A stretch of DNA of 44,769 nucleotides from Lichenibacterium minor (lineage in GTDB: Bacteria; Pseudomonadota; Alphaproteobacteria; Rhizobiales; Beijerinckiaceae): assembly GCF_004137685.1 (NCBI RefSeq), contig NZ_QYBB01000036.1, positions 1 to 44,769 of the forward strand, written 5' to 3'. This document shows positions 14,862 through 25,725 of this stretch, one piece after another. The notes under the pieces were generated by a model. That model ran no database searches and was not told the DNA's origin. It saw only the letters and a list, made by a program, of their open reading frames with translations. The position numbers and the translations under genes were made by a program. Position 1 is the first letter of the stretch, and each line of letters opens with the position of its first letter.

Positions 14862-15443
14862 TCAAGGCAGCATGCGCTGCAGCTCGGGCTCCCCGTCCCA
14901 GAACTGGTGCTTCAAGGCGCCGACGATGTGCAGCGCCAGGAGCCCGTAGAGCGCGTAGCCGAACCAGACGTGCAGGTCGAAGAACACGGCATGGATCCGC
15001 TCCTTCGTGGCCGCGTCGAGCGCCTCGATGGCGCCGATGCGCACGTTGGGGATCACGCCCCACAGCGCGAAGGGGTGGGTGGGCGCGCCTTTCCAGGCCG
15101 AATCGTGGATCCAACCCGTGATCGGCAGCGCGAAGATCAGGGCGTAGAGCGCCCAATGGGCCGCGTGGGCGCCGAGCCGCTCGGCGGGCGAATAGCTGTC
15201 CGGCAGGGGCGGCGGCGGGTTGGCGAAGCGCCACAGCAGCCGCAGCACCGCCAAGCCCAGCACGGTGAGGCCGATCGACTTGTGGGTGTCGACGGCCGAA
15301 CGGATCCAGCCGTCCGGCAGGTCGTCGGCCACCAGGCCGAGGACCACGTTGCCGATGATCATCACCGCGACGATCCAGTGCAGCGCCATGGCGACGCGGG
15401 TGTAACGGGCATGGTCCTGGTGCTGGCGCACGGCGATCGACAC
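14862..15443 (-). CDS. Cytochrome b561 family membrane protein
   Basis: A 193-residue protein with four predicted membrane helices. Histidines expected to bind two b-type haems lie in MALHWIVAVM, DTHKSIGL, and the fourth-helix segment DLHVWFGYALYGLLALH, the pattern of bacterial cytochrome b561. Such proteins carry electrons between quinol and periplasmic acceptors or superoxide. I take the GTG at 15443 (SIAVRQHQDHARYTRVAMALHW follows), preceded by GGGGA at good spacing. It is convergent with lsrB and divergent from the glycosyltransferase gene, so it is probably a single-gene unit. Confidence 0.88.
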   Translation of the reverse strand: MSIAVRQHQDHARYTRVAMALHWIVAVMIIGNVVLGLVADDLPDGWIRSAVDTHKSIGLTVLGLAVLRLLWRFANPPPPLPDSYSPAERLGAHAAHWALYALIFALPITGWIHDSAWKGAPTHPFALWGVIPNVRIGAIEALDAATKERIHAVFFDLHVWFGYALYGLLALHIVGALKHQFWDGEPELQRMLP

Positions 15444-15580
15444 GGCGTTTTCCCCGAAATGGTCACGTCCCGCGAAACCATACCGCGATACCGCCGCTTT
15501 GAGGGCGCCGAGGTGGGCGGCGACGCGCTGTGGCGTTTCGCGCCTGTCGGCGGCCGTCGAACCCTGGTCCAAGCCCCATC

Positions 15581-17080
15581 ATGTCCATCGCCCTCGCGTC
15601 CCGCACCGCGGCGCCCCCTGCCCCCGCGGGCGCCTTCGAGGCGGCGCGCCGCCGCATCTCGCCCCGCTACGCCGGGCCCGTCGGCATCGCGTGGCCGGCC
15701 GCGCTGATCCACGGCGGGCTCACGCTGCTGTGGCTGGCGCTGCTCGTGCGCGCCTTCCTGCCCGACGGGCTGTGGTCGTGGGCGGCGGGCCTGCTCTACA
15801 TCGCCTACGACACCGCCCTGCTCCTGTTCGTGTTCTGGAAGACGCTGCCGCTCGTGGGCGGCCCGGCCAGTGCCGCGCGGGCGCGGGGCGCGGACACGCC
15901 CCGCCCCACCCTCGCCGTCGTGGTGGCGGCGCACGACGAGGACGCCGTGCTGGCGGCGACGCTCGACGCCCTGCTCGGCCAATCCGACCCGCCCGACCGC
16001 ATCCTCGTGGCCGACGACGGCTCGGGCGAGCGCACCGTGCGGCTCCTCGCGGGCCGCTTCGCCCTGCCGGAGCCCGAGCCGGGAACCGTCGGCGCGCCGG
16101 GCCGCCTCCACCCCACGCTCGGGTGGCTGCGGCTGCCGCACGGCGGCAAGTCGGCGGCGCTGAACCGCGCCATGGAGCTGCTCGACGAGGAAGTGGTGCT
16201 GACGGTGGACGCCGACACGCTGCTCGACCGCGACGCGATCGGCGCCATGCGCGACGCCTTCGCGGCCGACCCCGGCCTCGTGGCGGCCACGGGCGTGCTG
16301 CTGCCGGTGTGCGACGCCACGCTGTCGGGCCGGCTGTTCGAGTGGTTCCAAACCTACGAATACCTGCGCAACTTCCTGTCCCGCTACGCGTGGTCGCGGA
16401 TGGACAGCCTGCTGCTGATCTCCGGCGCCTTCGCGGGCTTCCGCCGCGCCGCGCTGGTGGAGGTCGGGGGTTTCGACGCCGACTGCCTCGTCGAGGATTA
16501 CGAGCTGATCCACCGGCTGAAGCGCCACGGCACGCTCACGGGCCGGGGCTGGACCACGGCGGTGCTGGGCTCGGCCCGCGCCCGCACGGAAGCGCCGGCG
16601 ACGCTCGGCGCCTTCCTGCGGCAGCGCCGCCGGTGGTTCGGCGGCTTCCTGCAGACGCAGACCTGGTACCGCGACATGATCGGCAACCCGCGCTACGGGC
16701 GGCTGGGCCTCGCCATGCTGCCCGTGAAGGCGGCCGACACGCTGCAGCCCGTCTACGGCCTGACGGCGGCGGCCCTGCTGATCGGCGACCTCGTCACCGG
16801 GCGGCTCGGCGTCGCCGCCTCGGTGTCGGCGGTGATCGGCGCCAAGATCGCGCTCGACCTCGGCTTCCACGTCTGGTCGGTGTGGCTGTTCCGCCGCTGG
16901 CTCGGCGTGCGGGCCCGCACGAGCCTGCCGTCGGCGGTGCTGGCGAGCCTCGTCGAGCCCTTCTGCTTCCAGATCCTGCGCCACCTCGGCGCGGCGGCGG
17001 GCTGGGTGGTCTACCTCACCGGGGCGTCGAGCTGGGGGGCGCAGAGCCGCGGCGGCCTCGCGGCGTCGGAGGGCGAATGA
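15581..17080 (+). CDS. Membrane glycosyltransferase, family 2
   Basis: A 499-residue protein of the processive-type GT2 group (IcaA/BcsA/NodC-like fold). Two N-terminal membrane helices (about 36-85) precede the catalytic domain with VADDGSG, the DxD motif D210-A-D212 (metal and nucleotide-sugar binding), the catalytic base D306 in VEDYEL and Q348-R-R-R351-W352 (QxxRW). C-terminal membrane helices follow. All catalytic residues are present, so an active transferase making an extracellular polysaccharide or glycolipid is likely; the sugar is unknown. The start is ATG 15581. A small DoxX-like gene follows after 57 bases on the same strand. Confidence 0.88.
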   Translation: MSIALASRTAAPPAPAGAFEAARRRISPRYAGPVGIAWPAALIHGGLTLLWLALLVRAFLPDGLWSWAAGLLYIAYDTALLLFVFWKTLPLVGGPASAARARGADTPRPTLAVVVAAHDEDAVLAATLDALLGQSDPPDRILVADDGSGERTVRLLAGRFALPEPEPGTVGAPGRLHPTLGWLRLPHGGKSAALNRAMELLDEEVVLTVDADTLLDRDAIGAMRDAFAADPGLVAATGVLLPVCDATLSGRLFEWFQTYEYLRNFLSRYAWSRMDSLLLISGAFAGFRRAALVEVGGFDADCLVEDYELIHRLKRHGTLTGRGWTTAVLGSARARTEAPATLGAFLRQRRRWFGGFLQTQTWYRDMIGNPRYGRLGLAMLPVKAADTLQPVYGLTAAALLIGDLVTGRLGVAASVSAVIGAKIALDLGFHVWSVWLFRRWLGVRARTSLPSAVLASLVEPFCFQILRHLGAAAGWVVYLTGASSWGAQSRGGLAASEGE

Positions 17081-17137
17081 GCGCGGGGCCGAACGCGCGG
17101 CGGCCCGCCGCGTTGGAGGGGGCTGGAGGATGCGACG

Positions 17138-17452
17138 ATGCGATACCTGTTTCCCACCCTCGGGGCCGCCGTGGCGCTGGCGGGGTTCGACAAGCTGGCC
17201 GGCCAGCGCGGCTACGAGCGGATGTTTGGCCACCTCGGCTGGACGGACGACCAGATGAAGGCCGTCGCGGTGGCGGAAACGGCCGGCGGCCTCATGATGA
17301 TGCCGGCGGCCACCCGGCGCCTGGGCGGGCTCGTGGTGTCGGCGGCCTCGGTGGCGGTGCTGTCGAGCGAGTTGCGCCACGGCGACCCGAAGCTCGCCGG
17401 GCCCCGCGCGCTGGTGCTCCTCGCCGCCCTCGCGGCCGCGATCGCGCCCTGA
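17138..17452 (+). CDS. Small DoxX-like membrane protein
   Basis: A 104-residue protein with three or four predicted short membrane helices. It has the N-terminal LAGFDKLAGQRGYERMFGHLGW and the AETAGGLMMMPAATRRLGG segment typical of DoxX/DoxD-like small membrane proteins. The function of this subgroup is not known; some relatives affect redox homeostasis. GGAGGATGCGACG before ATG 17138 fixes the start. It may be co-transcribed with the glycosyltransferase, and it ends nine bases from the convergent SDR gene. Confidence 0.7.
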   Translation: MRYLFPTLGAAVALAGFDKLAGQRGYERMFGHLGWTDDQMKAVAVAETAGGLMMMPAATRRLGGLVVSAASVAVLSSELRHGDPKLAGPRALVLLAALAAAIAP

Positions 17453-17461
17453 CGGGCCCCC

Positions 17462-18193
17462 TCAGGGCGCGACCTGCAGCACGGGCCGCATGAGGATCTC
17501 CTCGACCAGCACGTTCGGCGGCTGCGCGAAGGCATAGACCAGCGCCTGGGCGACGTCCTCCGAACGCAGGGCGTCGAGTTCGGTCCGGCGCCGTTCGAGC
17601 GCGTCGGCGACGTTGGGGCCGAACTCGGTCCACACGGCGCCGGGCTCGATGACGGTGACGCGGATGCGATCCGGCCCGAGTTCCTTGCGCAGGGCGTCGT
17701 GGAATCCCACCACGGCGAACTTCGTGGCGCTGTAGACGGACCAGTTCTCCACGCCGTAGCGGCCGCCGACGCTCGACACCGAGCAGATCATCGCCCCCGC
17801 CCGGCCCCGCATCAGCGGGATCGCGGCCTGGGTGCAGTGGAGCACGCCGTACAGGTTGGCGTCGATCATGCGGCGCCAGTCGGCGGGGTCGCTGGTCTCG
17901 AACTTCGCGTTCACGCCGAGGCCGGCGTTGTTGAACAGCAGGTCGACGCCGCCGTGGCGCGCCTTGACGCCCGCGAACATGGCCGCCACCGAGGCCGGGT
18001 CGGCCACGTCGCAGGCCACGGCGGTCGCGGCGTCCCCGAGTTCCGCCGCCAGCGCGTCGAGACGGTCGCGGCGCCGCGCCGCCAGCACAACGCGGGCGCC
18101 TTCGGCGACGAGCAGCCGTGCCGCCGCCTCGCCGATGCCGCTCGACGCCCCGGTGATCACCGCGATCCTGCCGGACAGGTCCTGCATCTTCAT
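17462..18193 (-). CDS. SDR family NAD(P)-dependent oxidoreductase
   Basis: A 243-residue classical short-chain dehydrogenase. It has the cofactor motif TGASSGIG (residues 14-21), CDVADP, NNAG, the catalytic Ser in SVSSVGG, and Tyr and Lys in YSATKF. Arg-rich LAARRRDRL after beta-2 suggests NADP. It belongs to the YdfG-like serine/3-hydroxy-acid dehydrogenase type by overall look, but the substrate cannot be assigned. ATG 18193 is the start. No clear operon partner: the PPOX gene upstream ends 99 bases away. Confidence 0.85.
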   Translation of the reverse strand: MKMQDLSGRIAVITGASSGIGEAAARLLVAEGARVVLAARRRDRLDALAAELGDAATAVACDVADPASVAAMFAGVKARHGGVDLLFNNAGLGVNAKFETSDPADWRRMIDANLYGVLHCTQAAIPLMRGRAGAMICSVSSVGGRYGVENWSVYSATKFAVVGFHDALRKELGPDRIRVTVIEPGAVWTEFGPNVADALERRRTELDALRSEDVAQALVYAFAQPPNVLVEEILMRPVLQVAP

Positions 18194-18292
18194 GGTCGAC
18201 GTCCCGATCTCGATGAAACGGATTGGAAAGGCCCGCGGCCCTTCGCGGGTTTCAGGGCAGAGCCCCGAAACGGCATCGCCGCGGCGCCCTCC

Positions 18293-18904
18293 TCACCACA
18301 GCGTCGCCTTCGCGCGCTCGGGCCAGGCCTCGTCATAGGCCCGCCCGCCGACGGCCTCGTCGGACAGCGCCGCCAGGATCTCGCCGGGGCTCGGCAGGTC
18401 GCGCGGGGCGACGTGGCGCCCGGCATCCCAAAGCCCCGACCGCACCACCGCGCGGGCGCATTGGAAATAGGCCTCCTCGACGGCGAGCACGATCGCGGTG
18501 CGCGGCCGGTGCCCCTCGACCGCGAAGGACGCGAGCAGGCCGGGCTCGGCCGACACGGCGGCGCGACCGTTGACGCGAAAGGTCGTGCCGGAGCCGGGGA
18601 TCAGGAACAGCAGCGCGGCGCGCGGATCGCGCACGATGTTGCGGAGCGAGTCGATGCGATTGTTGCCGCGCCGGTCGGGCAGCACCAGGGTGCGCTCGTC
18701 GGCGACCCGCACGAAGCCGGGCGCGTCGCCGCGCGGGCTGCAGTCGATCCCTTCCGGCCCGATCGTCGCCAGGGCCACGAAGGGCGAGGCCGCGATCAGG
18801 CGGCGATAATGCGGCGTGATGCGGTCCGTCACCTTGACGGTCGCCGCCACGGCCGGCGTCGGGCCGTAGAGGGCTTCGAGCTCCGCGATCGTGGCGATGG
18901 TCAT
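18293..18904 (-). CDS. PPOX-class FMN-dependent flavoprotein
   Basis: A 203-residue protein of the pyridoxamine-5'-phosphate-oxidase-like split-barrel family. SPFVALATIGPEGIDCSPRGD, LVLPDRRGNNRIDSLRNI and PRAALLFLIPG are the FMN-binding core strands of the MSMEG_1061/DR_2398-type subgroup. The physiological substrate of this subgroup is unknown. The start is ATG 18904, preceded by GGGGGA. The BASS transporter gene lies 37 bases upstream on the same strand, so the two may be co-transcribed. Confidence 0.82.
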   Translation of the reverse strand: MTIATIAELEALYGPTPAVAATVKVTDRITPHYRRLIAASPFVALATIGPEGIDCSPRGDAPGFVRVADERTLVLPDRRGNNRIDSLRNIVRDPRAALLFLIPGSGTTFRVNGRAAVSAEPGLLASFAVEGHRPRTAIVLAVEEAYFQCARAVVRSGLWDAGRHVAPRDLPSPGEILAALSDEAVGGRAYDEAWPERAKATLW

Positions 18905-18941
18905 GCCGTCCCCCTTCGCGCCGACGCTTCGCCCGTGCCGC

Positions 18942-19922
18942 TCACGCGTCCCCGGCCAGGGGACGGGCGGGCTCCGGCGCCGCGACCGGGTTCCGCCCCG
19001 ACCAGTAGCCGGCCAGCAGCGAGCCCGACAGGTTGTGCCACACGGAGAAGAGCGCGCCGGGCAGCGCCGCCAGCGGCGAGAAGTACAGCTTGCCCAGCGC
19101 CGCCGCCAGGCCGGAGTTCTGCATGCCGACCTCCAGCGCCAGGGTGCGGCAGGTGCTCTCGTCGAAGCCGAGCAGGCGGCCGCCCCAGTAGCCGCCGAGC
19201 AGCCCGATGCCGTTGTGCAGCACCACGGCGAGCAGAACCAGCGGCCCCACCGCGGCGATGCTGCCCTGGCTGCCCGCCACGACCGCGCCGATGATCAGCA
19301 GGATGGCGGCGATCGACACGAAGGGCAGCGCGGGCTCGATGCGCTTCACCGCGCGCGGCGCGACCTGGTTCAACAGCAGCCCCAGGCCGACCGGCAGGGC
19401 GACGATCTGCACGATGCTGCGCAGCAGGCCGACGACGTCGACCGGCACGGAAGCGTCCACGTAGAAGCGCACCAGCAGCGGCGTCGCCACGATGCCGACC
19501 AGCGTCGACAGGGCGGCGATCGTGATCGACAGCGCCACGTCGCCCCCGGCGAGGAACACCATCAGGGTCGACCCGGTGCCGCTCGCCACGCTGCCGACCA
19601 GGATCATGCCGGTGGTGAGGTCGGGCGGCATGCGCAGCGCGTGGGCGATGGCCCAGGCGGCGAAGGGCATGACGAGGTAATGCACCACCACGCCGGCGAC
19701 CACGGGGGCGGGCCGGGTGACGACCCGGCGGAAGTCGGCGACCGTCAGGGTCACGCCGAGGCCGAACATCACCACCGTGAGCAGGTCCGTGACCCAGGGC
19801 AGCAGCGGGCGGAACAGGTCGGGCAGCACGTAGGCGGCGACCGCCACGAGGGCGGCCCAGAGGGGGAACAGGCGGCTGAGGGACACGGGACGGGTTCGAC
19901 TCACGGGGCGGGACGGAGGCAC
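18942..19922 (-). CDS. Bile acid:sodium symporter (BASS) family transporter
   Basis: A 326-residue inner-membrane protein with about ten helices. The family signatures are GLGVTLTVADF in the second helix region, GSVASGTGSTLMVFLAGGDVALS and ALEVGMQNSGLAAALG; the last two hold the crossing-point helices that bind sodium and substrate. Bacterial members carry organic acids such as ketopantoate or pyruvate; bile acids are unlikely here. The start is uncertain: GTG 19922 gives the longest frame with GGAAC upstream, while GTG 19904 or 19886 would remove only a basic leader. Confidence 0.85.
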   Translation of the reverse strand: MPPSRPVSRTRPVSLSRLFPLWAALVAVAAYVLPDLFRPLLPWVTDLLTVVMFGLGVTLTVADFRRVVTRPAPVVAGVVVHYLVMPFAAWAIAHALRMPPDLTTGMILVGSVASGTGSTLMVFLAGGDVALSITIAALSTLVGIVATPLLVRFYVDASVPVDVVGLLRSIVQIVALPVGLGLLLNQVAPRAVKRIEPALPFVSIAAILLIIGAVVAGSQGSIAAVGPLVLLAVVLHNGIGLLGGYWGGRLLGFDESTCRTLALEVGMQNSGLAAALGKLYFSPLAALPGALFSVWHNLSGSLLAGYWSGRNPVAAPEPARPLAGDA

Positions 19923-20031
19923 CTGTTCCAGCTTCGGGGGCGGGCGTCAAAGGGCGCATGCGCGAAAGGCGCGGCCCCCGCGAGCCCGTCGACGCCACGC
20001 CGCCGCGGTCGGAACGGACCGCAGCCGGCGC

Positions 20032-22105
<2,074 letters not shown>

Positions 22106-22109
<4 letters not shown>

Positions 22110-23020
22110 AGCTCCACGCGGGCGTCGAGGGCGTCGCGCAGGCCGTCGCCGACGAAGTTGAAGCCCCCCACCGCGAGGGTGATCATCAGGCCGGGGAAGA
22201 TGGCCAGCCAGGGCGCCGAGCCGAGGTACTGCTGGGCGTTGTTGAGCATGTTGCCCCAGCTCGCCACCGGCGCCTGGATGCCGTAGCCGAGGAACGACAC
22301 GTAGGCTTCGGCCAGGATGGCGCGCGCGACCGTCAGCGTCGCCGCCACGATGATGGGGCCGACGGCGTTGCGCAGGAGCTCGTTGACCATGACGTAGCGG
22401 GCCGATGCGCCCATCAGCTCGGCCGCGAGGGCGAAGTCGCGCGTCTTCAGGGCCCGGATCTGCCCTTCCACCACCCGGGCCACCTCCATCCACCCCGTGG
22501 CGGCGATGATCAGCGTGATGGTGACGACGTTGGGGCTGATGAAAGCCGCCAGGGCGAGGAGCAGGAACACCGACGGGAAGCACAGCACGGCGTCGACGAG
22601 GCGCATCAGCGCCGCCCCGACGATCCCGCCGCGGTAGCCCGCCACGAGGCCGACGGTCGTGCCGGCGAGAGTCGAGAGCGCCATGGCGGCGAAGCCGATG
22701 GTGAGCGAGATGCGCCCCGCCATCAGCAGGCGCACCAGCAGGTCGCGGCCGAGCTGGTCGGTGCCGAACACGTGCGGGCCCGCGAAGGGGCCGGCGAAGC
22801 GGGCGCGCAGGTCGATGTGGAGCTGGTCGTAGGGGATCAGCAGCGGCCCCAGCGCGCAGGCCAGGACCATGAGCAGGATGACGGCGAACCCCGCGACGGC
22901 GAGGCGGTGGCGCAGGAAGCGGCTCACGGCGCGGCTGCGGGGGCGCCGCATCGCGGCGCGGCGGGGGCCGGGCAGGAAGGCCGCGAAGCGGCGCGCCGGG
23001 GCGAGGGGCGTGTCGGTCAT
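22106..23020 (-). CDS. dppC: Peptide/nickel-type ABC transporter permease (DppC/OppC)
   Basis: A 304-residue inner-membrane permease. The N-terminal OppC-like helix (VAGFAVILLMVLACALG) is followed by HVFGTDQLGRDLLVRLLMAGRISL, the hallmark of C subunits. Five more helices and the EAA-loop region (ELMGASARYVMVNELLRN) follow. The C-terminal SFLGYGIQAPVASWGNML is also characteristic. ATG 23020 lies nine bases after the DppB stop. It forms the translocation channel with DppB. Confidence 0.93.
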
Positions 23021-23029
23021 GGCGTCGCC

Positions 23030-23980
23030 TCAACCGAGCCGGATGCGGGGATCGGCGACGGCGCCGAGGAGGTCGGCCAGGAGGCTGCCGAGCAGCACCA
23101 GCAGGGCCGACACCATGAGGATCCCCATCACCACCGGGTAATCGCGGTAGCCGAGCGAATCCAGGAACAACCGCCCCATGCCGGGCCAGGTGAAGACCGT
23201 TTCGGTCACGAGGGCGCCCCCGAGCAGCGTCGGCAGCTCCAGCCCGGCCAGCGTGATCATCGGCAGGAGCGCGTTGCGCACCACGTGGTGCAGGATGACG
23301 CGCCGCTCCGTCAGGCCCTTGGCCCGGGCGGTGCGGACGAAGTCCTGGTCGATGACGTCGAGCATGGCGGAGCGCATGTAGCGGCTCCACACCGCCACCT
23401 CCACGAGGGCCAGCACGCAGGCCGGGGCGATCAGGTGGTGCACGTAGCCCCACGGCGACGCGTCGCCCGGCGTCGAGCGGTTGCCGGACGGCAGCCACCC
23501 GAGCTTGACCGAGAACACGTAGATGGTGACGAGGCCGAACCAGAAGGTCGGGATCGACAGCGCCGCCATGGCGCCGGCGGTCGACAGGGCATCGAAGACG
23601 GAATGGCGGCGCACGGCGCCGAGGATCCCCACCGCGACGCCCGTCACCACCGCGAGCGCGACGGCCGCCACCATCAGCTCGAGGGTGGCGGGCAGCCGCG
23701 CCGCGATCACGGCGAGCACCGGCACGGAATCGCGGTAGGAGCGGCCCCAGTCGCCGGCGAGCAGACGGCCGAACCATTGCCAGTATTGAACCGGCAAGGG
23801 CTGGTCGAGGCCCATGGCGTGGCTCATGGCGGCGAGCTGCGCCTGGCTCATGCCCGGCACCAGCGCGAATTGCGCCATCGGGCCGCCGGGCGCCAGGTGC
23901 AGCACCGCGAAGCCGATGATCGACACCAGCACGAGCAGGACGAGGCTCTGGGCCATGCGGCCCGCCAGGAAGGATGCCAT
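23030..23980 (-). CDS. dppB: Peptide/nickel-type ABC transporter permease (DppB/OppB)
   Basis: A 316-residue inner-membrane permease. The first helix is MAQSLVLLVLVSIIGFAVLHLAPGG, then a periplasmic loop with the Asp-Gln-Pro of B subunits (MGLDQPLPVQYWQW). GDWGRSYRDSVPV and the EAA loop (RTARAKGLTERRVILHHVVRNA) are family signatures. The end FTWPGMGRLFLDSLGYRDYPVVMG is also typical. It lies 33 bases after dppA, in the usual A-B-C-D-F order. Confidence 0.93.
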   Translation of the reverse strand: MASFLAGRMAQSLVLLVLVSIIGFAVLHLAPGGPMAQFALVPGMSQAQLAAMSHAMGLDQPLPVQYWQWFGRLLAGDWGRSYRDSVPVLAVIAARLPATLELMVAAVALAVVTGVAVGILGAVRRHSVFDALSTAGAMAALSIPTFWFGLVTIYVFSVKLGWLPSGNRSTPGDASPWGYVHHLIAPACVLALVEVAVWSRYMRSAMLDVIDQDFVRTARAKGLTERRVILHHVVRNALLPMITLAGLELPTLLGGALVTETVFTWPGMGRLFLDSLGYRDYPVVMGILMVSALLVLLGSLLADLLGAVADPRIRLG

Positions 23981-24013
23981 GCCGGTTCTCCGCGCTCCGC
24001 CGTCAGCCCGCCG

Positions 24014-25690
24014 TCACGCCCAGCGCCATTGGTTGGCGTTCCAGCAGTTCTCCTGGGTGTTGATGTTGGGCGTGTAGCCTTCGAGGCCGGTCTTCACGCC
24101 CTGCACCATGGCGTATTGGAACAGGGGCAGGTAGGGCAGCTCGCGCCGGACCAGGGCCTGGAGCTTGAGGTAGGCGGCCTTGCGTTCCGCGCGGTCGACC
24201 GTGGACGCGCCCTCCTTCAGGAGCGCATCGGCCTCCGGGCTCACGAACTGCGTCGTGTTCTGGCCGCCGCCGCCCTTGGCCGCGATGGCCTGGCTGGAAA
24301 AGTAGTCGGTGGCGTCGGGGTCGGGCCCGACCATGAAGTCGAGCCCCACCATGGCGCTTTCGAACTTCGACAGCATCCAATAATCGCCCCACATCACCGC
24401 GGGCGGCAGGTTGGAGATCGTCATCCTGGCGCCGATGTCCCCCCAGTTCTGCTGCAGGAGCTGCTGGGCCTGTTCGCGCAGGTGGTTGCCGGCCGTGGTG
24501 GAATTGGTGAACTCCAGCCGGACGCCGTCCTTGACCCGCACGCCGTCCGGCCCGGGCTTCCAACCGGCGGCGTCGAGCAGGGCCTTGGCGCCGTCCGGGT
24601 CGTAGCTCTGCTTCGGCAGGTCGGGGTTGTAGGCCCAGGACTGCATGGGCAGGTAGGATTCCGTCGGGGTCGGCAGGCCGTAATAGAGCTGCTCGATGAT
24701 GCTCGCCTTGTCGACCGCCATGTACAGCGCTTCGCGCACCGCGCGGTCCTTGAACACCGGCAGCGCGGTGTTGAGGGCCAGGTTCTCGGTCGTGGCCTTG
24801 GGCACCGGCATCACGGTGCGGTCCTTCAAGGTCTTGGCCTCGTCGTAATGGTCCGGCGTGATCCCCTGCAGGCCGATGTAGTCGATGTCGCCGGTCTGGA
24901 ACTGCGTGTAGAGCACGGTCAGGTCGGGGACGTATTTGATCACCAGCGTTTCGAGGAAGGGGCCGGGCCCGTGGTAGCCCTCGTAGGCCTTCAGCGTGAC
25001 GTGGTCGCCCGGCACGCGCTCGCTCCAGCGGAACGGCCCGGTGCCGACGGGGTTCTGCGCGAACGCCGGCTTGTTGACGTCGGCCTCCTTCTCCAGGATG
25101 TGCTTCGGCCCGAGCCACGTCCAGGACAGGATGGCGGGATAGGGCGCGTAGGGCCGCTCCATGCGCCACGCGATCTCGGTCGGGCTCACCACGGTCACGT
25201 CGCGCACGAGGTCGTGGCCGGCGCGGCGGCCGGACAGGAACTTCGGGTCGACCAGCAGGGCGAGGTTGTATTTCACGTCCTCGGCCGTGAAGGGCGTGCC
25301 GTCGTGCCATTTCACGTCCGGGCGGAGCTTCACGCGCCAGTGCAGCCCGTCGGCCGACACGCCGCCGTTCTCCACGGTGGGGATCTCGGCCGCGAGGTCG
25401 GGCGCGAAGCTGCCGTCGGGGTTCGAGCGCCACAGCGTGCCGAAGAGGTTCATGTAGACCGCCTCGTCCACCTCGATGTGCAGCTTCAAGGGCTGGAACA
25501 CCGTCGGCTCCTGCGATAGGCCGATGACCGCCTGCCCCTTGGGCTTGACGGGCGGGGTCGCGGCGCCGGCGGCCGGCATCCACCCGACGACGGGCCCGGC
25601 GACCGCGAAGGCGCCCGCCGCGGCGCCGAACTGCAGGATGCGGCGGCGGTTCGGGCCGGCCGCGTGGGAAACGTCGTGGTCCTGGCTCAT
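24014..25690 (-). CDS. dppA: Periplasmic peptide-type ABC transporter substrate-binding protein, Tat-exported
   Basis: A 558-residue SBP family 5 protein. A twin-arginine signal (NRRRILQFGAAAG, followed by AVAGPVVG and an AGA-type cleavage region near residue 43) points to Tat export. The mature protein has the family hallmarks VIGLSQEPTVFQPL, LRPDVKWHDGTPFTAEDVKYN and NPVGTGPFRWSER. Family members bind di/oligopeptides, nickel, opines or other amino-acid derivatives; the ligand cannot be read here. The neighbouring FAD amine/amino-acid oxidase hints at an amino-acid-derived ligand. The start is ATG 25690; the preceding oxidoreductase gene ends 35 bases away in the same operon. Confidence 0.9.
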   Translation of the reverse strand: MSQDHDVSHAAGPNRRRILQFGAAAGAFAVAGPVVGWMPAAGAATPPVKPKGQAVIGLSQEPTVFQPLKLHIEVDEAVYMNLFGTLWRSNPDGSFAPDLAAEIPTVENGGVSADGLHWRVKLRPDVKWHDGTPFTAEDVKYNLALLVDPKFLSGRRAGHDLVRDVTVVSPTEIAWRMERPYAPYPAILSWTWLGPKHILEKEADVNKPAFAQNPVGTGPFRWSERVPGDHVTLKAYEGYHGPGPFLETLVIKYVPDLTVLYTQFQTGDIDYIGLQGITPDHYDEAKTLKDRTVMPVPKATTENLALNTALPVFKDRAVREALYMAVDKASIIEQLYYGLPTPTESYLPMQSWAYNPDLPKQSYDPDGAKALLDAAGWKPGPDGVRVKDGVRLEFTNSTTAGNHLREQAQQLLQQNWGDIGARMTISNLPPAVMWGDYWMLSKFESAMVGLDFMVGPDPDATDYFSSQAIAAKGGGGQNTTQFVSPEADALLKEGASTVDRAERKAAYLKLQALVRRELPYLPLFQYAMVQGVKTGLEGYTPNINTQENCWNANQWRWA

Positions 25691-25725
25691 GGCTTCGTGT
25701 TCCGGATCGGCGGGGGAAGGGGACG

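Noticed and set aside
22772..25519. A 915-codon plus-strand frame opposite dppC, dppB and dppA
   Set aside because: The coding strand carries clear permease and binding-protein motifs; the antisense product is Gly/Arg/His/Glu-rich and resembles nothing.
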